A stretch of 64,000 nucleotides of DNA, taken from assembly GCF_003467445.1 (NCBI RefSeq), contig NZ_QSGS01000001.1, positions 434,001 through 498,000 of the forward strand, written 5' to 3'. Shown one piece after another: positions 17,842 through 24,883 of this stretch (the first letter of the stretch is position 1; each line of letters starts with the position of its first letter). The stretch comes from Exiguobacterium sp. AM39-5BH (GTDB lineage Bacteria > Bacillota > Bacilli > Exiguobacteriales > Exiguobacteriaceae). The position numbers were made by a program, and so were the translations under genes. Below the pieces are notes generated by a model. It searched no databases. It was not told the DNA's origin and saw only the letters and a program-made list of their open reading frames with translations.

Positions 17842-18546
17842 ATGAAACAAGTTATGATTATCACAGGTGTCAGCCAAGGCATCGGCCATGAATTGGCACG
17901 TCATTTCCGCGAGACGTATCACGTCATCGGACTTGATAAAGGGGACAATCCGCAACTGGACGGAGTGACGTTCCACGAGCTGGATTTGGGCGACCATGAG
18001 GCGATCGCTCGCGTATTCACTGACATTCAGCGCCAAGTCGGTATCGCTCACGTGCTCATCAATAATGGCGGCGTCTCGTCACTCGTCAAACCGATGGCTG
18101 AACTTGAAGTCGAAACGTTCAAGCAAGTGATTGACGTCAACCTTGTCGGGACGTTCGCTTGTGCCAAGGCGTTCTTATCATTGAACGAGGGGGCGGGGTA
18201 TGGACGCATCATCAATCTGGCCTCGACGCGCTCCTTTCAAAACGAACCAGATTGGGAAGCGTACGGCGCGTCAAAAGGCGGCATCGTATCATTGACCCAA
18301 TCGATGGCGGTCTCGCTTGCCGAGCACCCGATCACGGTGAATGCGATCAGTCCCGGTTGGATTCACACGTCGGACGATCCGCTCCGTGACATCGACCATG
18401 CGCAACATCCGTCGGGCCGGGTCGGGGAACCGGATGATATCGTCCGTGCGGTCGCCTATTTGATTGATGAACAGAACGATTTCGTCAACGGGCATAACCT
18501 CGTCGTTGACGGCGGGATGACGAAGAAGATGATTTATGAGCCATAA
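17842..18546 (+). CDS. SDR family NAD(P)-dependent oxidoreductase
   Basis: 234 residues. Nucleotide-binding 'TGVSQGIG' at 8-15, 'NNGG', catalytic Ser in 'LASTRS', 'YGASKGG' (Tyr/Lys pair), 'ISPGWI' and the C-terminal 'FVNGHNLVVDGGMTKKM' are classical SDR signatures. The substrate cannot be told. ATG 17842 is chosen because AGGAGGG lies 6 bases before it; ATG 17836 abuts the ribosome site. 49 bases after glpP, possibly cotranscribed. Confidence 0.9.
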   Translation: MKQVMIITGVSQGIGHELARHFRETYHVIGLDKGDNPQLDGVTFHELDLGDHEAIARVFTDIQRQVGIAHVLINNGGVSSLVKPMAELEVETFKQVIDVNLVGTFACAKAFLSLNEGAGYGRIINLASTRSFQNEPDWEAYGASKGGIVSLTQSMAVSLAEHPITVNAISPGWIHTSDDPLRDIDHAQHPSGRVGEPDDIVRAVAYLIDEQNDFVNGHNLVVDGGMTKKMIYEP

Positions 18547-18657
18547 TTCGTCTAATCGAGACCCTTACCCTATGTTTTAACAACAGATGTGAGTAGATAG
18601 GACTAGTCACGAGAAAGGATGAGGACGCTTTATGAACCCATTGAAGAAGGAATCGCC

Positions 18658-19289
18658 GTGCACCAGTTGATTGAAGAGGCACTCCGATTCGCGGCCGTCC
18701 GACACGACGGACAGTTTCGAAAAGGAACGAATATTCCCTACTTGACCCAAGCGGTATCCGAACCCGTAAAACACCTGTCATGGGAAGAGCGGAAACGGAT
18801 GACGGTTCAACACGTCCAGACGATGCAATATGATGAAGTGGCGCTCTTGGCGGCGGACAAGTTACATAACCTTCGTTCGATTCGACTCGATGTCGAGTCT
18901 GCCGGTGAACACGTGTGGGATCGCTTCAGACGACGACGCTCATCGAGTCATTCGAGACCGAGCTGAACTTATTGTTCTATGGGGTAAAGGAAGGGAGGGA
19001 GGAGAAGCTCGACAAACTGTTCGGGGTCATCCGGCACGGGTTTCATGAGGAGGATTGGCTCCAAGAATCGACGACGCTTTGCCAGACCGCCTTTGAATTG
19101 AGCGAGGCGCTGCGGGCCGGCTATCGCCACCGCTCCGAAGCCGACCAATCCGAACTTAATGTTCTGGCGCTTCAGCTCGAGGAGGCGGGTCTGTTAGGAC
19201 AGTTTCCGCTCCCGACGCTTCAGGCCATCGACGAGTTGTCATATCGGACTGCCCTTCAGGTGGAGACGATTGTGGAACAATATAAGTGA
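18658..19289 (+). pseudogene. Decayed HD-domain phosphohydrolase gene
   Basis: The N-terminus 'HQLIEEALRFAAVRHDGQFRKGTNIPYLT' is that of RelA/SpoT-like HD hydrolases, but it jumps straight to 'QAVSEPVKHLSWEERKRMTVQHVQ', missing the stretch that should carry the catalytic His-Asp pair. The frame is lost again after 'LHNLRSIRLDVESAGEHVWDRF' at about 18925 and a C-terminal part continues in another frame to 19289 ('TTTLIESFETELNLLFYGV'). The second break lies at a TCGCTTC sequence that could mark a deletion between short repeats. Start GTG 18658 with AAGAAGGAA upstream. Confidence 0.75.
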
Positions 19290-19331
19290 AATGGTTGCCA
19301 CATGACCTTGAACGTGATATATTCGTCGGGA

Positions 19332-19430
19332 ACATAAGAAGGGGAGTAGCGACCACGACCGTGGTCGATGGGTCGTCATTACAGTGCAACGCACTCGGTC
19401 CATCGAGCTTCTTACCAAGTCCGCAAGACC
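19332..19430 (+). ncRNA. yybP-ykoY manganese riboswitch aptamer
   Basis: Conserved elements in order: AAGGGGAGTAGCGAC (19339-19353), GGTCGTCATTAC (19371-19382), a stem-loop, CGGTCCATCGAGC, and the closing GCAAGACCTTT at 19423. These match the yybP-ykoY family, which senses Mn2+ and controls Mn and cation exporters. The 3' strand of P1 is also the start of the terminator at 19425-19475, so Mn binding would prevent termination and turn the gene on. Confidence 0.88.
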
Positions 19431-19475
19431 TTTTTATGGATGCTTTTTCGGCGTCCATAAAAAGGTCTTTTTGAA
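19425..19475 (+). terminator. Riboswitch-controlled terminator
   Basis: Stem AAGACCTTTTTATGGATGC / GGCGTCCATAAAAAGGTCTT, then T run. It shares the AAGACC strand with riboswitch helix P1, so the two are mutually exclusive. Confidence 0.85.
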
Positions 19476-19501
19476 TTCACGAAAAGGGGAGATTTATTCA
19501 A

Positions 19502-20503
19502 ATGGTATTTATTTATTTCATCTTGGCCGCTGCCATCACCGTGTATGCCGCCATGAAACTCTCGACTTACGCTGACGTCATCAGTGAGAAGTCGACGATG
19601 AGCGGGATGCTCGTCGGGACGGTATTGCTAGCCGGTGCCACATCGTTGCCGGAAGTGACGACGAGCGTCTCGGCCGTCTTGATTGACAACCCGGATATCG
19701 CCATCGGGAACATGCTCGGGTCGAACTTGTTCAACATCTTCATCTTGGCGATGTTCGATCTGTTCTATCGTCAGAAACGCTTGTTCAATGAGGCGAGCCG
19801 AGACCATCTCTATACGGCCGGTCTCGGTCTCATGTTGACGCTCGTCACGATGATCGCCCTCATCGTCCGCATCGATTTCACGATTCTCGGTATCGGGATT
19901 GACGCCTTGTTGATCGCGGTAATGTACGGGATCGGAATTTACTATATCGGCAAGCGCCCGCAACAACCTGCCGTCGAGCGGGAAGCTGCACATGAGGCCG
20001 TACAAGAAATCGACGCGAGTGCGACGAGTTCGATCACGGTCAAACGTGCGGTCATCGGCTTCATCATCGCCGCACTCGTCATCATGGGGGCGGGGACAGC
20101 ACTATCGGTATTGGGCGATCAGATCGCCGTCGTCACGGGTCTCGGTTCGAGCTTCGTCGGTAGCTTCTTGATTGCCGCGACGACCTCGCTCCCGGAGGCT
20201 GTATCGGTATTTGTCGCCTTGAAACTTCGTAACGTCAACTTGGCGTTCGGTTCGATTTTGGGAAGCAACATCTTCAACATGCTCATCATCGCCATGTCGG
20301 ACGCGTTTTACCAAGACGGTTCGATTTTGGCCGACGTGGCTGCGTCTCACTTAGTGACGGCGATCGGCATCACGATTTTGTCGGTGCTCGTCATGTATAC
20401 ACTCCTTCGTAAAGACGTGACGTCGAAGTTCCGCTATGTCTTGCCGTCAGTGCTCGTCGTACTCGTCTACTTCGCTTCGTCTTACTTCATCTTCATCGGT
20501 TAA
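19502..20503 (+). CDS. Cation/proton or cation/sodium antiporter (CaCA, YrbG-like), probable Mn2+ exporter
   Basis: 333 residues with ten membrane segments in two inverted repeats, each holding the alpha motif of CaCA exchangers: 'GATSLPEVTTSVSAVLIDNPDIAIGNMLGSNLFNIF' early and 'ATTSLPEAVSVFVALKLRNVNLAFGSILGSNIFNM' late. A cytoplasmic loop at about residues 155-175 joins the halves. The family is usually called Ca2+/Na+ exchanger, but the Mn2+ riboswitch upstream argues for manganese efflux. Start ATG 19502 with AAGGGGAG ten bases before. Confidence 0.9.
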   Translation: MVFIYFILAAAITVYAAMKLSTYADVISEKSTMSGMLVGTVLLAGATSLPEVTTSVSAVLIDNPDIAIGNMLGSNLFNIFILAMFDLFYRQKRLFNEASRDHLYTAGLGLMLTLVTMIALIVRIDFTILGIGIDALLIAVMYGIGIYYIGKRPQQPAVEREAAHEAVQEIDASATSSITVKRAVIGFIIAALVIMGAGTALSVLGDQIAVVTGLGSSFVGSFLIAATTSLPEAVSVFVALKLRNVNLAFGSILGSNIFNMLIIAMSDAFYQDGSILADVAASHLVTAIGITILSVLVMYTLLRKDVTSKFRYVLPSVLVVLVYFASSYFIFIG

Positions 20504-20506
20504 TCT

Positions 20507-20538
20507 GGCACGGTGTCCTCCGAGGCACCGTGTTTTTT
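20507..20538 (+). terminator. Terminator after the CaCA antiporter
   Basis: Stem GGCACGGTG / CACCGTGTT with a T run. Confidence 0.8.
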
Positions 20539-20605
20539 ATTTGCCGCGGACCGAGGAATCACTTTTCATCGTCTTGGGTATAGAAGGAGGGAAGGAGGGG
20601 TGGCG

Positions 20606-21667
20606 ATGCAAATGCATTCCGTGGAACGTCTAGATGAGTATGTCGTCTTGATTCCGGCCTATAATCCGGATCAAGCGCTTCTCACACTTGTCCGCGAGCT
20701 GAAAGAGACAGGGTTTGTCCATGTCATCGTCGTGAACGATGGAAGTGCCGAGACGTCCCGGCCGGTGTTTGAAGAGGTCAGGAAGTGGGTGACGACCGTC
20801 CTCGTCCATGAACGGAATCAAGGCAAGGGCGCGGCGTTGAAAACGGGGCTTCGTCACGTCGTTGAACAGTTCCCGGGCACGCACGGGGTCATCACCGTCG
20901 ATGCGGATGGGCAACACCTGCCGGAAGATGTAAGACATGTATATGAGGCGGGTATTCAGCGGCCGCATCATCTGGTCATGGGGTGTCGTGACTTTTCCGG
21001 ATCGCATATCCCGTTCCGTAGTCGATTCGGGAACCAAATGACGCGAGGTGTCATGCTCGTCGGCAGCGGGCTCCGGCTAAAAGATACCCAGACCGGCCTA
21101 AGGGCGGTCCCGTTGCGCTACGCGGAACAATTGCTCGACGTGCCCGGGAATCGCTATGAGTTCGAGATGAACATGTTGACGTTCACGAAACGTTTGCAAG
21201 TTCCGATTCAACAGGTACCAATCCAAACCGTGTATGTGGCTGAGAACGCCTCATCTCATTTTCGTCCGGTCATCGACTCGATTTTGATTTATCGCATGTT
21301 TTTGGCTTATTCATTGTCCTCGGTCGCCTCATTTTTATTAGACATCGGCGTCTATGCCTTGTTCATCTTGTTATTGAATCCGTGGTTCGAGACGACCCAT
21401 GTCTTGATTGCGACGGGATTGGCCCGCATCGTCTCGTCCTTGTTCAATTATTTGGTGAACCGAAAAATCGTGTTCCGTTCGAAAGCGAGACGGGCGATGC
21501 CGAAATATTTTGGTCTCGTCGGACTTCAAATGGCTTTATCGGCTGGGCTCGTCTACGTCTTGTTTTTACTCATTCGAGATAATGAAGTCTGGATTAAAGT
21601 ATTTGTTGACAGCCTATTATTCGTCATCAGTTATTATGTGCAAAAAAGATGGATTTTTAAACGGTAA
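20606..21667 (+). CDS. Glycosyltransferase family 2 fused to GtrA membrane domain
   Basis: 353 residues. Residues 10-225 form a GT2 domain of the dolichyl-phosphate-mannose-synthase type ('VVLIPAYNPD', 'VVNDGS', 'ERNQGKGAALKTGL', 'VDADGQH' with the metal-binding DxD, 'DTQTGLRA'). Residues 230-353 form a GtrA-like four-helix membrane domain ('LFNYLVNRKIVFRS', 'YYVQKRWIFKR'). It likely makes a polyprenyl-phosphate sugar and flips it for wall or teichoic acid decoration. Start ATG 20606, behind AAGGAGGGG. Confidence 0.9.
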   Translation: MQMHSVERLDEYVVLIPAYNPDQALLTLVRELKETGFVHVIVVNDGSAETSRPVFEEVRKWVTTVLVHERNQGKGAALKTGLRHVVEQFPGTHGVITVDADGQHLPEDVRHVYEAGIQRPHHLVMGCRDFSGSHIPFRSRFGNQMTRGVMLVGSGLRLKDTQTGLRAVPLRYAEQLLDVPGNRYEFEMNMLTFTKRLQVPIQQVPIQTVYVAENASSHFRPVIDSILIYRMFLAYSLSSVASFLLDIGVYALFILLLNPWFETTHVLIATGLARIVSSLFNYLVNRKIVFRSKARRAMPKYFGLVGLQMALSAGLVYVLFLLIRDNEVWIKVFVDSLLFVISYYVQKRWIFKR

Positions 21668-21694
21668 CAGGCCAAGACGATCGTCTTGGCCTGT
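21667..21694. terminator. Hairpin between convergent genes
   Basis: Perfect stem ACAGGCCAAGAC / GTCTTGGCCTGT with a four-base loop; no long T run, but it sits between convergent genes. Confidence 0.65.
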
Positions 21695-21710
21695 CTGACG
21701 TACATTTAGT

Positions 21711-22277
21711 TTAATAGGCGAGCTTCCCGAGCTTGACCGAAGTATATCGGTGCAACTCACGCGGGTCATGAATCCCGGTCTTCTGCATCATGTCACGCAT
21801 GAGCAGGGCGCAGACGCGGGCATCCTCAGCCGCATCGTGGTGGATGAACGGGACGTTCAAATATTCCGCCATCGTGTTCAGCTTGTGATTCGGCAGTCCG
21901 GGATATAGTTTTCGCGACAGTTTGACGGTACAACCGTACTCGATTGTGGGGAACGTATATAAATCATATTTGGCAATCGCTTTTTTGAAAGCGCCCATAT
22001 CGAATGAAGCGTTGTGCGCCATGACGAGGTCGACGTCACGGAACGTCGGATAGAGCTGTTCGAGCACTTCGGGTAACGTCGGTGCATCCCAGACGTCACT
22101 CGGGCGGATGCCGTGGACGCGGATATTGCCAGCGTCGAAGTCTTCTTCTGGATTGACGAACAGTTGGTTCGTCTCAATGATTTCACCGTCGACGAGCAGG
22201 CTCCAGCCGACAGAGCAGATGCTGCGACTATTGCGGTTGGCCGTCTCGACGTCGATGGCAAGGATGGAATGTGGCAT
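21711..22277 (-). CDS. DEDDh 3'-5' exonuclease (DnaQ-like)
   Basis: 188 residues forming one exonuclease domain. Exo I 'AIDVETA' (Asp9, Glu11), Exo II around 'VMAHNASFDMGAFKKAI' and Exo III 'HHDAAEDARVCALL' give the DEDDh set. Resembles the DNA polymerase III epsilon-like stand-alone exonucleases of Bacillales. It probably trims DNA or RNA 3' ends; the exact substrate is not known. Confidence 0.92.
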   Translation of the reverse strand: MPHSILAIDVETANRNSRSICSVGWSLLVDGEIIETNQLFVNPEEDFDAGNIRVHGIRPSDVWDAPTLPEVLEQLYPTFRDVDLVMAHNASFDMGAFKKAIAKYDLYTFPTIEYGCTVKLSRKLYPGLPNHKLNTMAEYLNVPFIHHDAAEDARVCALLMRDMMQKTGIHDPRELHRYTSVKLGKLAY

Positions 22278-22307
22278 AATCGGTCCCTTTCTCTAAAAGC
22301 AGGTATA

Positions 22308-22338
22308 AAAAAAGTCTAACATATCGTTAGACTAAAAA
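22308..22338 (-). terminator. Terminator of the cysteine-rich protein gene
   Basis: Stem AGTCTAAC / GTTAGACT with ATATC-type loop and seven T residues on the minus strand; it overlaps the last codons of the gene. Confidence 0.85.
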
Positions 22339-22674
22339 GCGATTATGCGGCCGCCAAGTTCCGGCATGCTCGGCACATCGTAGACATGCCTCGGCACATC
22401 GTTGGCAATGGTCGTGCATATGCCGTCCGCACTCGACGGCACACGTGTCACAAACTTGGGCACAGAGAGCACCGATTGGTTTCATAAACGCCGAATCTGA
22501 TTCAAGCGCGTTCAAGGTAAGTGCGCACACCTCGGCACATTCTTTCGTCAGCCGAATGCATTCGGCGACCATCAATAAATCTTCTTCTTGTAAACATTTT
22601 GAGAAACAGTGATTGCTTGCCCGCATACAGTCGATGACGGCTAAAATGGTCTCTTTGACAGAGGCACGATCCAT
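22327..22674 (-). CDS. Four-helix-bundle copper-binding protein (DUF326, Csp-like)
   Basis: 115 residues with 14 cysteines in CxxxC and CxxC spacings ('CFSKC', 'CAEVC', 'CAQVCDTCAVEC', 'CQRCAEACLRC') and His residues, all helical. This is the DUF326/Csp family, whose members store many Cu(I) ions within a four-helix bundle in the cytosol. No signal peptide. An inverted repeat lies just upstream. No copA/copZ neighbours are visible. Confidence 0.88.
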   Translation of the reverse strand: MDRASVKETILAVIDCMRASNHCFSKCLQEEDLLMVAECIRLTKECAEVCALTLNALESDSAFMKPIGALCAQVCDTCAVECGRHMHDHCQRCAEACLRCAEHAGTWRPHNRFLV

Positions 22675-22692
22675 AGTAAGTCCCCCTTAGAA

Positions 22693-22714
22693 TAATGATG
22701 TCTTACAATCATTA
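22693..22714. promoter_or_regulatory. Inverted repeat upstream of the copper-binding protein
   Basis: TAATGAT and ATCATTA flank an 8-base spacer 19-40 bases before the start codon. Candidate operator; the regulator is unknown. Confidence 0.45.
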
Positions 22715-22749
22715 CCCGCTACCAGGTGACTTAAACCGGGCGGAGACGC

Positions 22750-22785
22750 AAAAAAAGTCACCCCTCGAATGAGTGGTGACTTTCA
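22750..22785 (-). terminator. Terminator of tRNA-Ala
   Basis: Minus-strand stem AAAGTCACCAC / GGGGTGACTTT with a following T run, directly after the tRNA. Confidence 0.8.
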
Positions 22786-22788
22786 TAA

Positions 22789-22861
22789 TGGAGCATAGCG
22801 GGCTCGAACCGCTGACCTCCACGCTGCCAGCGTGGCGCTCTCCCAGCTGAGCTAATGCCCC
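22789..22861 (-). tRNA. tRNA-Ala (anticodon GGC)
   Basis: Complete 73-base cloverleaf. Acceptor GGGGCAT pairs with ATGCTCC and includes the G3-U70 pair that marks alanine tRNAs. Anticodon loop is CTGGCAG (anticodon GGC), T arm GCGGTTCGAGCCCGC, discriminator A. The CCA end is not encoded. Confidence 0.97.
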
Positions 22862-22995
22862 GTTCGAAAATTATTATATCATCCTAGTAAAACATTTGGC
22901 AATGGGTATTTTTAAATTTTTTTGAACAAAGTTTAATCCGATGTAAACGTGGGAAAATCATGGGTAATGTTATTCTACGAAAGCAGGTGTTATCT

Positions 22996-23859
22996 ATGGA
23001 AATGATTTTACTCGCACTGTTGCCTGCCTTGATGTGGGGGAGTATCCCACTCATCGTCTCGAAAGTCGGCGGCAAGCCGATTCAACAGTTGATCGGGACG
23101 ACGATTGGGGCGATGGTGATGGCGGTCATCATCGCACTCGTATTCAATCCGGAGTTCACGACGCTCGCAATCGTTACCGGCTTCATCTCCGGTGTGTTCT
23201 GGGCGCTCGGGCAATATTTACAGTTCCAATCGTTCCAAATTTTAAGTGTATCGAAAGCGATGCCGATCAGCACCGGTATGCAACTCGTCGGGACGTCGTT
23301 GTTCGGCGTCATCGTGCTCGGTGATTGGCAGACGTCGACCGAGTTGTGGCTCGGTTTTTCTGCGCTCGTGTTGATTATCATCGGGGCGGCACTGACGTCA
23401 TACCAACAACAAAAAGATGGCGATAGCAGCGGCGCCTTGAAAAAAGGCTTGCTCGTCCTGCTCGTGTCGAGTATCGGTTACGTGACGTATGCCGTCCTGA
23501 CGAACTATTTCGAGGTCGACGGCATCACAGCCATCTTGCCGCAATCGGTAGGGATGTTCATCGCGGCGCTCTTGTTCAGCCTGCGTGAGAAAGACGTCAA
23601 AAAGTTCGATCCGAAGACGTTCAAGAACATCTTGGCCGGTCTCGCCTGGGGGATCGGGAACTTCGGACTGTTCGTGTCGAGCGGTGAAGTCGGCATCGCG
23701 ACGTCGTTCGCTTTGTCGCAATTGAACGTCGTTGTGGCGACGCTCGGTGGGATTTATCTACTGAAAGAAGAGAAGACGACGAAAGAACGTGTCTTCGTCT
23801 TTATGGGGATCGGGCTCATCGTCGTCGCCGGATTCATGCTCGGGATTGCGAAGAGCTAA
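22996..23859 (+). CDS. glcU: GRP family sugar (glucose) uptake transporter
   Basis: 287 residues with ten membrane helices, drug/metabolite-transporter superfamily, GRP/GlcU branch: 'LLALLPALMWGSIPLIVSKVGG', 'GFISGVFWALGQYLQFQSF', 'VSKAMPISTGMQLVG' and 'GLAWGIGNFGLFVSS'. In Bacillus GlcU imports glucose by proton symport. Start ATG 22996 is chosen for CAGGTG 8 bases upstream; an upstream in-frame ATG has no ribosome site. Confidence 0.92.
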   Translation: MEMILLALLPALMWGSIPLIVSKVGGKPIQQLIGTTIGAMVMAVIIALVFNPEFTTLAIVTGFISGVFWALGQYLQFQSFQILSVSKAMPISTGMQLVGTSLFGVIVLGDWQTSTELWLGFSALVLIIIGAALTSYQQQKDGDSSGALKKGLLVLLVSSIGYVTYAVLTNYFEVDGITAILPQSVGMFIAALLFSLREKDVKKFDPKTFKNILAGLAWGIGNFGLFVSSGEVGIATSFALSQLNVVVATLGGIYLLKEEKTTKERVFVFMGIGLIVVAGFMLGIAKS

Positions 23860-23888
23860 AAAAGACGGGTCAGGCGACCCGTCTTTTG
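23858..23888. terminator. Bidirectional terminator between glcU and msrA
   Basis: Stem AAAAGACGGGTC / GACCCGTCTTTT with AGGC loop. Confidence 0.9.
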
Positions 23889-23889
23889 C

Positions 23890-24402
23890 TTACCAGGCTT
23901 GCTTGATGAATGCGTCGCGCCCAGATTTCTTCCGGTCCTCTTTATAGTGAGCCGGATTTTTTTTATGAAAATCTTGATGATATTCCTCGGCCGGATAGAA
24001 CGTGTCGGCCGGCAAGATTTTCGTGACGATCGGCTGTTTAAAGCGTCCGCTCGCCGCGAGCTCGTCCCGGCTCTTTTCGGCCGCGATGCGTTGCTCTTCC
24101 GTATGATAGAAGATGGCCGGCGCATATTGGCTGCCGCGGTCTTGGAACTGGCCGCCGTCATCGGTCGGGTCCGTCTGAATCCAATACAGTTCGAGCAGTC
24201 GCTCATAAGCGAACTGTGTCGGGTCGAACGTGATCTCGACGACCTCATAGTGCCCCGTCGTCCCTGTTTTCACTTGTTCATACGTCGGGTCATCGACGTG
24301 ACCTCCCGTATAGCCGGATACGATTGACTCGATGCCAGGTTGTTCCTCGAAAGGCGACACCATGCACCAAAAACAGCCGCCTGCGAATGTTGCTTTTTCC
24401 AT
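23890..24402 (-). CDS. msrA: Peptide-methionine (S)-S-oxide reductase MsrA
   Basis: 170 residues. The N-terminal 'GGCFWC' holds the catalytic Cys10. '[32 protein letters not shown]' and '[17 protein letters not shown]' are diagnostic. It repairs oxidised methionine in proteins using thioredoxin. No MsrB domain is fused. It sits behind a SAM-I riboswitch with its own terminator, so it should be induced when S-adenosylmethionine is low. Confidence 0.96.
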   Translation of the reverse strand: MEKATFAGGCFWCMVSPFEEQPGIESIVSGYTGGHVDDPTYEQVKTGTTGHYEVVEITFDPTQFAYERLLELYWIQTDPTDDGGQFQDRGSQYAPAIFYHTEEQRIAAEKSRDELAASGRFKQPIVTKILPADTFYPAEEYHQDFHKKNPAHYKEDRKKSGRDAFIKQAW

Positions 24403-24429
24403 TAGTTAGTTCCCCTCCAGTCCATTCCC

Positions 24430-24465
24430 AAAAAAGAGCCCATGTCATCGACATGAGCGCTCTGT
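24430..24465 (-). terminator. SAM riboswitch terminator of msrA
   Basis: Minus-strand stem AGAGCGCTCATGTC / GACATGGGCTCT followed by six T residues, placed between the aptamer and msrA. Confidence 0.85.
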
Positions 24466-24566
24466 CATATCGGCCAAGGCAAACTGCCTTGCTGGAAGTA
24501 GCACCTTGCCGAAGCAGGTTGCTGTGAAGTCATAGAGCCAGGTCTCTCGTTCACTCAAGATATCGA
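24461..24566 (-). ncRNA. SAM-I (S box) riboswitch upstream of msrA
   Basis: On the minus strand the aptamer reads ATATCTTGAGTGAACGAGAG, then ACCTGGC, CTATGACTTCACAGCAACC, AAGGTGCTACTTCCAGCA, a variable stem, and GATATGACAGAG closing P1. GCAACC, AAGGTGCTA and TCCAGCA are the S-box hallmarks. The 3' strand overlaps the downstream terminator, as expected for a SAM-off switch. Confidence 0.88.
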
Positions 24567-24610
24567 TATGTAGTTGGTGACAGCATCATACCATCAGATT
24601 TGAAGCGGCG

Positions 24611-24772
24611 TCAACGGTTTGGCTTGCGTCGAATTTGGAACAAGGTGGCGCCAAGAATCAAGACGACGAGGACGATGGAGAGCGGTAGCGTATACGGGGC
24701 GTCCCCGGCATACAACTGCAAGAAGAATAAGGCAAAGACGGACAGCAAGACGAGTACGTATGAACGGTTCAT
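24611..24772 (-). CDS. Small membrane protein, 53 residues, unknown function
   Basis: Begins 'MNRSYVLVLLSVFALFFLQL' and has two hydrophobic helices joined by 'YAGDAPYTLP', ending in a basic tail 'FQIRRKPNR'. A strong AGGGAGG ribosome site lies 6-7 bases before the ATG. Too short for usual gene-length cutoffs. It lies just upstream of the SAM riboswitch on the same strand. No family recognised. Confidence 0.75.
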   Translation of the reverse strand: MNRSYVLVLLSVFALFFLQLYAGDAPYTLPLSIVLVVLILGATLFQIRRKPNR

Positions 24773-24883
24773 AAAATCCTCCCTTTTCTTTCAGTGTACC
24801 AACTTACACATTCGCTGGCGAACGAAAACAGGAGATTCTAAATAGATAGCGAATATTATCGAGTGACCAAAGGAGGAATCAAT

